Shown one piece after another: positions 54,528 to 61,630 of a stretch of DNA of 64,000 nucleotides (position 1 is the first letter of the stretch; each line of letters opens with the position of its first letter). Origin of the DNA: Streptomyces malaysiense (GTDB lineage Bacteria; Actinomycetota; Actinomycetes; Streptomycetales; Streptomycetaceae); assembly GCF_000980885.2 (NCBI RefSeq), contig NZ_LBDA02000011.1:1-64000 (forward strand), given 5' to 3'. The position numbers were made by a program, and so were the translations under genes. Below the pieces are notes generated by a model, which saw only the letters and a program-made list of their open reading frames with translations, made no database searches and had not been told where the DNA came from.

Positions 54528-56774
54528 ATGAAGCGAAAACAATGCTCGTCGCCGTTCGGCGGACCCGTACGGGCCCCCAGGCTCGCCGCCGCGGCACTGG
54601 CCCTCGCCTGCGGCGTGGGCGGCTCACTGGCACCGGCCACCGGAGCCTTCGCGCGGCCGCAGCCGCGCCAGGGCGGATCCCCCCTGCTCGACGAGACGTT
54701 CACCCAGGCGACGGCGCCCGACTTCACCGGGGTCGGATCGGCCTGTCTCACCGGCGCGCCCCAGGTCGGCGCCCCGCCGGGACCGGGCGACCACCCGCTC
54801 GGCGGCTGCACGGAGGGCGTCGGCCCGGTGCCGCCCAACAACGCGGCCCCGCACGGATACCTGCGGCTGACGGACTCCTCGACCGATCAGTCGGGCGCCG
54901 TCCTCTACAACCACGCGCTGCCCGCGGGCGAGGGACTCGACGTCACCTTCGACCAGTGGCAGTACGGCACCACCACGGGCAACATCGCCCCGGCCGACGG
55001 CATCTCGTTCTTCCTGGTCAACGGCGACACGCAGCTGACCCACCCCGGCGCCTTCGGCGGCAGCCTCGGCTACGCGCAGAAGCTGCCTGACGACGACCCG
55101 AGCGCCGAGTTCCAGCCCGGCGTGGACCGCGGCTACCTGGGCGTCGGGCTCGACGTCCTCGGGAACTACTTCGGTGACTGGGAGCACCGCGGCAACGGCT
55201 GCCCGCCCGACCAGCGCTCGCCCGCAGGCACGAGCTTCCGCGTGCCCGCCCCCGGGGCCAACATGGTCACGCTGCGCGGTCCCGGCGACGGCATCGACGG
55301 CTACTGCTTCCGCACCGCCACGACGAGCAACTTCTCGACCACCGGGCCGTGGCCGTCGACCCTTCCCGGACAGCTCCAGGGGCCGACCACCGAGGTGTCG
55401 AGCGACCCCGTCCAGGCCGAGCAGGATCTCGAGCCCTCGCGCCGCCGGGTGCACGTGGTGATCACCCCGGCACCCGACCCGCAGGTCACCGTGTCCGTCG
55501 ACTTCAACGACGGCAACGGCTTCCAGCAGGTGCTCAGGACGGCCGCGCCGACCCCCGTGCCGCCGACCTACAAGTTCGGATTCGCTGGTTCCACCGGCCT
55601 GTTCACGGACACGCACCTCATTCGCAACGTGGTCGTCCGCAGCGAGCGGCCGCTGCCGCGGCTGAACCTCGTGAAGCAGGTCAGGCAGCCACTGCCCGGC
55701 GATCTGACGGTCGGCTCGCAGGTTCCGTACGACTTCGTGGTCACCAACTCGGGCGGTACGACCATCGGCGACCTGGCCGTCGACGACCCGAAGACCGGCC
55801 CGGTCTCCTGCCCCGTGACCAGCCTCGCGCCCGGTGAGACGGTCACCTGTACGGCCACGTACACGGTCACGGCCGCCGACGCCGCGCACGGCTCGATCGA
55901 CAACACGGCCACCGCGACCGGCACTTCCGACGGGGAGACGGTCACCTCGCCGCCGTCCTCGCAGAGCGTGCCGATCGAGCGGGTGCCGGGCATCGAGGTC
56001 GAGAAGCAGGTGGAGACGCCCGGCCCGTACTCGGTCGGGCAGACGGTCACCTACCGCTACACCGTCCGCAACACCGGCGGTGCGGAGCTGACCGACATCG
56101 CGGTGCACGACGACCACGTGCGGGACATCACCTGCGAGTCCACGACGCTCGCCCCCGCGGAGGAGACCGGTGACAGCACCACCTGCACCGGCACCTACAC
56201 CGTCACCGCGGCCGACGGCACGGCCGGTTCCGTCACCAACACCGCCACGGCGACCGGTACCGCGAACGGGGAGACCGTCACCTCGCCGGAGACGTACCAG
56301 ACCATCCCCGTCGGGCAGCCCCACCTCACGCTGCGCAAGCAGGTCGTCTCCGGCGGCCCGTTCCAGGTCGGGTCCACGGTGCGGTACGCGTACACCGTGA
56401 CCAACACCGGCGCCACCCAGCTGCACGACGTGCATGTCGCGGACGACCGGGTCGCCACGGTGACCTGCGACGACACCACGCTGGCGCCGGGTGCGGGCAC
56501 CACCTGCCACGGTTCGTACCAGATCACCCAGGCCGACATCGACGTCTGCCTGGAGGGCGGCACCCGCGGCGGCGGCGACGGCACCGTCGAGTGCCGGATC
56601 ACCAACATCGCCCAGGCCGGCGCCACGGACCCGCAGGGCAGGGAGATCGTCAGCGAGCCCGCCTCGGCCACGGTCACCGTCCGGGCCGAGCCCGAGTGCC
56701 CGCCGAAGCCGGAGTACGGCAAGCCGGACGACAGGGGCGGCTGCGACAGGCGGGGCCGCCGCGGCGGCGCCTGA
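54528..56774 (+). CDS. Secreted protein with lectin-like domain and three DUF11 repeats
   Basis: 748 aa. Sec-type signal peptide (about 1-40: PRLAAAALALACGVGG). An L-type lectin-like domain follows (about 50-365: DVTFDQWQYGTTTGNIAPAD, GISFFLVNGDTQL). Three DUF11 repeats start near 377, 488 and 599 (each with LxxVKQV or VEKQV, VTNTG/VRNTG and LAPGETVTCT-like core). No LPXTG or transmembrane anchor is present at the C-terminus (DDRGGCDRRGRRGGA), so it is released or bound by other means. ATG 54519 is also possible; a TACGTA at 54514 suggests a leaderless start. Confidence 0.85.
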   Translation: MKRKQCSSPFGGPVRAPRLAAAALALACGVGGSLAPATGAFARPQPRQGGSPLLDETFTQATAPDFTGVGSACLTGAPQVGAPPGPGDHPLGGCTEGVGPVPPNNAAPHGYLRLTDSSTDQSGAVLYNHALPAGEGLDVTFDQWQYGTTTGNIAPADGISFFLVNGDTQLTHPGAFGGSLGYAQKLPDDDPSAEFQPGVDRGYLGVGLDVLGNYFGDWEHRGNGCPPDQRSPAGTSFRVPAPGANMVTLRGPGDGIDGYCFRTATTSNFSTTGPWPSTLPGQLQGPTTEVSSDPVQAEQDLEPSRRRVHVVITPAPDPQVTVSVDFNDGNGFQQVLRTAAPTPVPPTYKFGFAGSTGLFTDTHLIRNVVVRSERPLPRLNLVKQVRQPLPGDLTVGSQVPYDFVVTNSGGTTIGDLAVDDPKTGPVSCPVTSLAPGETVTCTATYTVTAADAAHGSIDNTATATGTSDGETVTSPPSSQSVPIERVPGIEVEKQVETPGPYSVGQTVTYRYTVRNTGGAELTDIAVHDDHVRDITCESTTLAPAEETGDSTTCTGTYTVTAADGTAGSVTNTATATGTANGETVTSPETYQTIPVGQPHLTLRKQVVSGGPFQVGSTVRYAYTVTNTGATQLHDVHVADDRVATVTCDDTTLAPGAGTTCHGSYQITQADIDVCLEGGTRGGGDGTVECRITNIAQAGATDPQGREIVSEPASATVTVRAEPECPPKPEYGKPDDRGGCDRRGRRGGA

Positions 56775-56787
56775 CGCACCCCGCGCA

Positions 56788-56832
56788 CGCACGACCGGCG
56801 CCGCCCCGTCCAGGGGCGGCGCCGGTCGTGTG
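56788..56832. terminator. 20-bp stem terminator after the DUF11 protein gene
   Basis: Perfect 20-bp stem with one G-T pair (56788-56807 with 56813-56832) and a 5-base loop, starting 14 bases after the stop. It is one of the strongest hairpins in the window. Confidence 0.8.
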
Positions 56833-57117
56833 CGCACGGGTCACCGCACCCGCGCGGCGCCGGTGCACCGGCGGAAAACCATTCGACGCCCGACCTCCCG
56901 TCGGCGATGATCGACGTCATGTTCCGGTACGCCTTCCACCTCGCAGCATCCGCGGTCGCGGATGCGCCGAAGGCTGCCGTTCCCACGCTCGCGGCCGCTG
57001 TCGACGGCGCCCGAAGCTGACCCTCCCCGGATCGTCCGGCGGACCCCGCAGGGGGAGGGTCGGCCATCCGGCGGGGTCCCCACTTCCGTACGACAGCGAA
57101 GGCTTCGAGGTACAGCC
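56833..57117. other. Region upstream of tuf3
   Basis: About 285 bases without a supported gene. It must contain the tuf3 promoter and leader; no full consensus promoter was identified. GAGG at 57107-57110 may serve as ribosome-binding site. Confidence 0.4.
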
Positions 57118-58296
57118 ATGTCCAAAACGGCCTACGTGCGCACCAAGCCGCACCTGAACATCGGCACCATGGGTCATGTCGACCACGGCAAGACCACCCT
57201 GACCGCCGCCATCACCAAGGTCCTCGCGGAGCGCGGCGCCGGCACCTTCGTGCCCTTCGACCGCATCGACCGCGCCCCCGAGGAGGCCGCGCGCGGCATC
57301 ACCATCAACATCGCCCACGTCGAGTACGAGACCGACACCCGCCACTACGCCCATGTGGACATGCCCGGTCACGCCGACTACGTGAAGAACATGGTCACCG
57401 GCGCCGCCCAGCTCGACGGGGCGATCCTCGTCGTCTCCGCGCTCGACGGGATCATGCCGCAGACCGCGGAGCACGTCCTGCTCGCCCGGCAGGTCGGCGT
57501 CGACCACATCGTCGTCGCCCTCAACAAGGCGGACGGCGCGGCCGACGAGGAGCTGATCGACCTGGTCGAGCTGGAGGTCCGCGACCTGCTCACCGCGCAG
57601 GGCTACGCGGGCGACGCGGTGCCCGTCGTGCGCGTCTCGGGGCTGCGGGCGCTCGCGGGCGACCCGCGCTGGACGGCGTCCGTCGAGGCGCTGCTCGACG
57701 CGGTGGACACCTATGTGCCGACGCCCGAGCGTTATCTCGACGCGCCGTTCCTGATGCCGGTCGAGAACGTGCTCACCATCACCGGGCGGGGCACGGTCGT
57801 CACCGGTGCCGTGGAGCGCGGCACGCTCGTGCCCGGGGACCGGGTCGCGGTGCTCGGCGCGGACGGTGTCGAGACCGTCGTCACCGGCCTGGAGACCTTC
57901 GGCAAGCCGATGCGGCAGGCGCAGGCCGGGGACAACGTGGCCGTGCTGCTGCGGGGCGTGCCCCGGGACGCGGTGCGGCGCGGCCACGTGGTGGCGGCGC
58001 CGGGCAGCGTGGTGCCGGCGCGCCGGTTCAGGGCCCGGGTCTACGTGCTGTCGGGGCGCGAGGGCGGCCGTACGACACCGATCGCGACGGGCTACCGGCC
58101 GCAGTTCTACATCCGTACCGCGGACGTGGTCGGGGACGTCGACCTCGGCGCGGTGGCCGTGGCCCGGCCCGGGGAGACGGTGGAGATGACCGTCGAGCTG
58201 GGGCGCGAGGTGCCGCTGGAGCCGGGGCTCGGCTTCGCCGTCCGCGAGGGCGGGCGGACGGTCGGCGCGGGCACGGTGGTGTCCGTCGGTTCGTAG
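57118..58296 (+). CDS. tuf3: Elongation factor Tu, divergent second copy (tuf3 type)
   Basis: 392 aa GTPase that delivers aminoacyl-tRNA to the ribosome. G1 GHVDHGKTT (19-27), G2 GITI, G3 DMPGH (Cys of the usual DCPGH replaced by Met), G4 NKAD (usual NKCD) and G5 SGL instead of SAL. The major Streptomyces EF-Tu keeps the standard forms, so this matches the known tuf3 gene of S. coelicolor and S. ramocissimus. That gene is reported to respond to stringent control. It stands alone, without fusA or ribosomal protein genes. Confidence 0.93.
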   Translation: MSKTAYVRTKPHLNIGTMGHVDHGKTTLTAAITKVLAERGAGTFVPFDRIDRAPEEAARGITINIAHVEYETDTRHYAHVDMPGHADYVKNMVTGAAQLDGAILVVSALDGIMPQTAEHVLLARQVGVDHIVVALNKADGAADEELIDLVELEVRDLLTAQGYAGDAVPVVRVSGLRALAGDPRWTASVEALLDAVDTYVPTPERYLDAPFLMPVENVLTITGRGTVVTGAVERGTLVPGDRVAVLGADGVETVVTGLETFGKPMRQAQAGDNVAVLLRGVPRDAVRRGHVVAAPGSVVPARRFRARVYVLSGREGGRTTPIATGYRPQFYIRTADVVGDVDLGAVAVARPGETVEMTVELGREVPLEPGLGFAVREGGRTVGAGTVVSVGS

Positions 58297-58326
58297 CGCT
58301 CCTCCGGGGCGCGCCACAATGAACAC

Positions 58327-59172
58327 GTGACCGAGCAGATACCCGTACTCCGCACCACCGACCACGGCGTCGCCAAGCTCATGCCCGATGTGGACCGGGA
58401 ACGGGCCTGGCTGCTTACGGTCGACGGGGCGCCGCAGTCGTACGTCGACCTGGACGAGCCGACGCACCTGGAGTTCGAGTACGCGCGCCGGCTCGGGCAC
58501 GTACTGGACACCGTGGCCCCCGAGGGCCGGGCGCTGGACGTGCTGCACCTGGGCGGGGGAGCGCTGACCCTGCCCCGGTACGTCGCGGCGACCCGGCCCG
58601 GTTCGCGGCAGGAGGTCGTGGAGGCCGACCGGGGGCTGCTGGACCTGGTCGCCGAATATCTGCCGCTGCCGAAGGGCGCGGGGGTCACGGTGCACGCCGC
58701 GGACGCCCGCGCCTGGCTGCGGACCGCGCCGGACGACGCGGCGGACGTGCTGATCGCGGACGTGTTCGGCGGCTCCCGGGTCCCGGCCCATCTCACCACC
58801 CTCGGCTACGCCCGGGAGGCCGAGCGGGTGCTGCGGCCCGGCGGGACCTATCTCGCCAACCTCGCGGACGCGGCGCCGTTCGCCTTCCTGCGCTCCCAAC
58901 TGGCCACGTTCGCGACGGTCTTCGAGGAGCTGGCGCTGGTCGCCGAGCCGGGGGTGCTGCGTGGGCGGCGGTTCGGCAACGCGGTGCTCATCGCCTCGCA
59001 CCGGCGGCCGGACGTCGCCGTGCTGGCCCGCCGGGTGGCGGCGGACGCCTTCCCCGCCCGGGTCGAGCACGGCGCCGCCATGCGGGAGTTCATCGGCGAC
59101 GCGCGAGCGGTCGAGGACGCCGACGCGGTGCCGTCGCCGGTTCCGCCGGGCGGGTCGTTCGGCGTCGGCTGA
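58327..59172 (+). CDS. Spermidine synthase-like methyltransferase-fold protein
   Basis: 281 aa of the spermidine synthase/SAM-fold group: DVLHLGGGALTLPRYVAATR, then EVVEADRGLLDLVAEYLPLP and DVLIADVFGGSRVPAHLTTL. The polyamine-binding residues of true spermidine synthases are not all visible and there is no membrane part. In actinobacteria such proteins are annotated as spermidine synthase-like with unknown substrate. GTG start, weak ribosome-binding site. Confidence 0.82.
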   Translation: MTEQIPVLRTTDHGVAKLMPDVDRERAWLLTVDGAPQSYVDLDEPTHLEFEYARRLGHVLDTVAPEGRALDVLHLGGGALTLPRYVAATRPGSRQEVVEADRGLLDLVAEYLPLPKGAGVTVHAADARAWLRTAPDDAADVLIADVFGGSRVPAHLTTLGYAREAERVLRPGGTYLANLADAAPFAFLRSQLATFATVFEELALVAEPGVLRGRRFGNAVLIASHRRPDVAVLARRVAADAFPARVEHGAAMREFIGDARAVEDADAVPSPVPPGGSFGVG

Positions 59173-59219
59173 ACGCCGGGCGCGCGGGCAGGTCCGCGCC
59201 GCGCACCCGGCCTCCCGCG

Positions 59220-60293
59220 TCAGTCCGAGGTGGGAGTGCCGTGCAGCCGGACCGAGCCGAGGATCTTCATGATCGTGGCCTGCGGGACCTCGCCCTGCAC
59301 GCCCTTGGCGCCGTAGAAGTTGAACGACACGTAGTCGTGCGCCGAGTTCTGGAAGCCGAAGGTGAGGGCCTTGCCGTCGCTCGCGCACTTGCCCTTCTGC
59401 GGGGTGCCGCTCGACCTCGCCCAGGCGTAACTGCCCTTGATGCCGGACGTGGTGGTGAAGGGGGTCGCCTTCTTGTCGAAGGTGACGCTCTTCTTGTCCG
59501 GCTGGGTGTAGCCGCCGTAGACCCACCAGGCCGGCGTGTTGACGGCGATCTGGTCGGTGTTCTTCGCGCCGCTGGCACCCTTGCTGCCGACGACCGCGAG
59601 CGGGGTGTCGTCGGTGCGGCCGTCCTTGTTGTCGTCGGACGTGCACCACTTGGGCTGGTCCTCGGCCGTGCCCGACATCACGATCAGCGGCTTGCCGTCG
59701 GTGGACTTCTGGTCCTCGAAGCCCACCTCCATGTCGGGCGCCTGGGCCTGCCAGTCCGAGGGCACGTCGTAGGCTATGCCCCACTTGGGGTTCACCACGA
59801 CCTTCCAGCCCGGCACGGTCGGCTTCTCGCTCTCCGCGGCCCGCGGATTGTCGGTCGAGGCGGGGCTGGACGACGCCCCGGTCGGCGACTGGCTGGTGTG
59901 CGTGTTCTTGCCGTCCGCCTTGTCGTCCTTGGAACCGCCGAGGACCAGGGCACCGGTCACACACGCGGCGACGACCACGGCCGCGGCCGCGACGATCGCG
60001 ATCAGCTTCGTGCGGTTGCCGCCGCCGTTGCCGCCGCCGCCCTGCGGGGACTGCTGGATCGGCACCGTGGGCTGCTGCTGCCCCCACTGCGGCTGCTGCT
60101 GCCCGTACGGGCCGGGGGCCTGCGGGTACTGGCCCGGCCCCGGCTGCTGGCCGGCGCCGGGGTGCTGGCCCCCCTGCGGGTACTGCTGGTACCCGGGCTG
60201 CTGGTACGGATTCGGCTGCTGGTAACCCGGCTGCTGGTACGGGTTCTGCTGCGGGTTCTGCGCGCCCCCGGGCGGCTGCTGATCTGGCCACAT
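59220..60293 (-). CDS. Membrane-anchored protein with Gln/Pro-rich N-terminus (DUF8017-like)
   Basis: 357 aa. Residues 1-90 are a Gln/Pro/Tyr/Gly-rich cytoplasmic segment (NPYQQPGYQQ repeats), residues about 95-118 a membrane helix. An extracytoplasmic Ser/Thr linker and a C-terminal domain of about 190 residues (WKVVVNPKWGIAYDVPSDWQ, FGFQNSAHDYVSFNFYGAKG) follow. The C-terminal part looks like the DUF8017 family. ATG 60293 is the first codon of the Gln-rich part. The N-terminus resembles substrates or scaffolds near serine/threonine kinases; the function is unknown. Confidence 0.75.
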   Translation of the reverse strand: MWPDQQPPGGAQNPQQNPYQQPGYQQPNPYQQPGYQQYPQGGQHPGAGQQPGPGQYPQAPGPYGQQQPQWGQQQPTVPIQQSPQGGGGNGGGNRTKLIAIVAAAAVVVAACVTGALVLGGSKDDKADGKNTHTSQSPTGASSSPASTDNPRAAESEKPTVPGWKVVVNPKWGIAYDVPSDWQAQAPDMEVGFEDQKSTDGKPLIVMSGTAEDQPKWCTSDDNKDGRTDDTPLAVVGSKGASGAKNTDQIAVNTPAWWVYGGYTQPDKKSVTFDKKATPFTTTSGIKGSYAWARSSGTPQKGKCASDGKALTFGFQNSAHDYVSFNFYGAKGVQGEVPQATIMKILGSVRLHGTPTSD

Positions 60294-60396
60294 GGCCGAC
60301 AACACTAGTGCGACGGCGGCACGGTTCGGTCACGGGACCTCGTCAGGGCTGTGGCGAAGCGGTGCGAAGGGCATGGCGCGCGCGTGCGGACCACGC

Positions 60397-60426
60397 TGGT
60401 CAGCACCGTCTACTCGCCGGTAACAT
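60397..60426 (+). promoter_or_regulatory. Promoter for a leaderless thioesterase mRNA
   Basis: TGGTCA (60397-60402), 18 bases, TAACAT (60421-60426). The predicted start falls at the ATG at 60434, which lacks a Shine-Dalgarno. Confidence 0.45.
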
Positions 60427-60433
60427 CCCGGTC

Positions 60434-60886
60434 ATGACTGTTGACAGCGCCTCGATGGGCGAGATGCTTGCCACCGCGGTCCCGATGGTGCGGACCCTGA
60501 ACCTGGAGTTCGTCGAGGTGACCGCGGAGCGCGCCGTGCTGCGGCTCCCGGACCAGCCGGACTACCACAACCACATCGGCGGCCCCCACGCCGGCGCCAT
60601 GTTCACGCTGGCCGAGTCCGCCAGCGGCGCCATCGTGCTCACGGCCTTCGGTGACCAGCTCTCGCGCGCCGTGCCGCTCGCGGTCCGGGCCGAGATCGGC
60701 TACAGGAAGCTCGCCATGGGGCCGGTGACGGCCACGGCGACGCTGGGCCGTCCGGCGGCCGAGGTCATCGCCGAGCTGGACGCGGGCGGGCGGCCGGAGT
60801 TCCCGGTCGCCATCGCCATCGAGCGCGAGGACGGCGCCGTGACCGGCGAGATGACGGTGGTGTGGACCCTGCGGCCGAACGGCTGA
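60434..60886 (+). CDS. Hotdog-fold thioesterase (DUF4442/PaaI-like)
   Basis: 150 aa hotdog fold: LPDQPDYHNHIGGPHAGAMF contains the conserved HNHxGxxHxG region that binds CoA thioesters, followed by TLAESASGAIVLTAFGD. It hydrolyses acyl-CoA thioesters in the family; the substrate is unknown. The ATG follows TAACAT by seven bases and is probably leaderless. A terminator hairpin follows at 60910-60942. Confidence 0.83.
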   Translation: MTVDSASMGEMLATAVPMVRTLNLEFVEVTAERAVLRLPDQPDYHNHIGGPHAGAMFTLAESASGAIVLTAFGDQLSRAVPLAVRAEIGYRKLAMGPVTATATLGRPAAEVIAELDAGGRPEFPVAIAIEREDGAVTGEMTVVWTLRPNG

Positions 60887-60909
60887 GGGGTCCGGGAGCG
60901 GACCGGACG

Positions 60910-60942
60910 GGAAGGGGCCTCCGTGCGTCGGGGGCCCCTTCC
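60910..60942 (+). terminator. Terminator after the thioesterase gene
   Basis: Stem GGAAGGGGCC (60910-60919) with GGCCCCTTCC (60933-60942), extended by three inner pairs around a 7-base loop, 24 bases after the stop codon. Confidence 0.75.
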
Positions 60943-61528
60943 TCGTGCGCCGGGCCGGCCGGAGGCCGACGGGAGTCCCGGAGCGCGGGCCCGCCGGCTC
61001 CCGGGAGCCCGCCGTGCGGCGGCTTCGACGCGGACCCGCGCTCGTCGCCACGGGTGCCACCGTCCTGCCGCTCCTTCCTGTCGCCGTCACCGTCACCGTC
61101 GCGGCCCTGTCGGGGCGTCCACGACTTCCGGACGGAGCGCCTCGGGCCGGGCGCCGTAGAGCGCCGGCCCCGCGTATCCCCGGCAGGTTCGGCGGCGGGG
61201 GCTACGGGGGCCGGGGGCCCTCCGCGCCGTCCGGCGCCGGGGTCGTTTCAGGTCTTCTGGCGCTTTCCCGTCCGTGCGCATCCCCGCCAGGGGCCGAAGG
61301 TCATGCGGAATTTACAGACACGGTCCCGGTGTCGCGGCGTGTTGCGGCCGGGTGAGTGAACGGTGAAGCGGGTGCGCGCTTCGACCGGCTTGTGGCGATG
61401 TGGCGCGTGGGCTCGGGTGAGCGGGCGCCCGCATCGATGACCCGGAAGGGCTGATTTATCGCTGCTTGCGGCGAATTCGGCGGTCTGGCCGGATCAGGGC
61501 CACGGCGGGCGCGCGGAGGCCGTCGTTG
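60943..61528. other. Region upstream of the PKS gene, no confident gene
   Basis: About 590 bases between a terminator and the PKS promoter. A plus-strand frame from GTG 60945 has high third-position G/C in its first half and a hydrophobic stretch (VATGATVLPLLPVAVTVTVA), but no ribosome-binding site and no recognised family. It could encode a small membrane protein or be chance. Confidence 0.35.
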
Positions 61529-61557
61529 TTGACCCGTGAGTAGCCCCTCGCTAGTTT
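61529..61557 (+). promoter_or_regulatory. Promoter of the PKS-type gene
   Basis: TTGACC (61529-61534), 17 bases, TAGTTT (61552-61557); predicted start at about 61564, 67 bases before the ATG. It is near-consensus for the vegetative sigma factor. Confidence 0.75.
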
Positions 61558-61630
61558 CCGGTGCCCTCGCACCGACGAGTTCCGCCGCACAACCCCCCAC
61601 CGTGCCTTTCGCCGATTGTGTCGGAGTCTC

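Noticed and set aside
56917..60333. Minus-strand frame of about 1138 codons
   Set aside because: It is in part antisense to tuf3 and the spermidine synthase-like gene; only the 59220-60293 gene on that strand is supported, in another frame.
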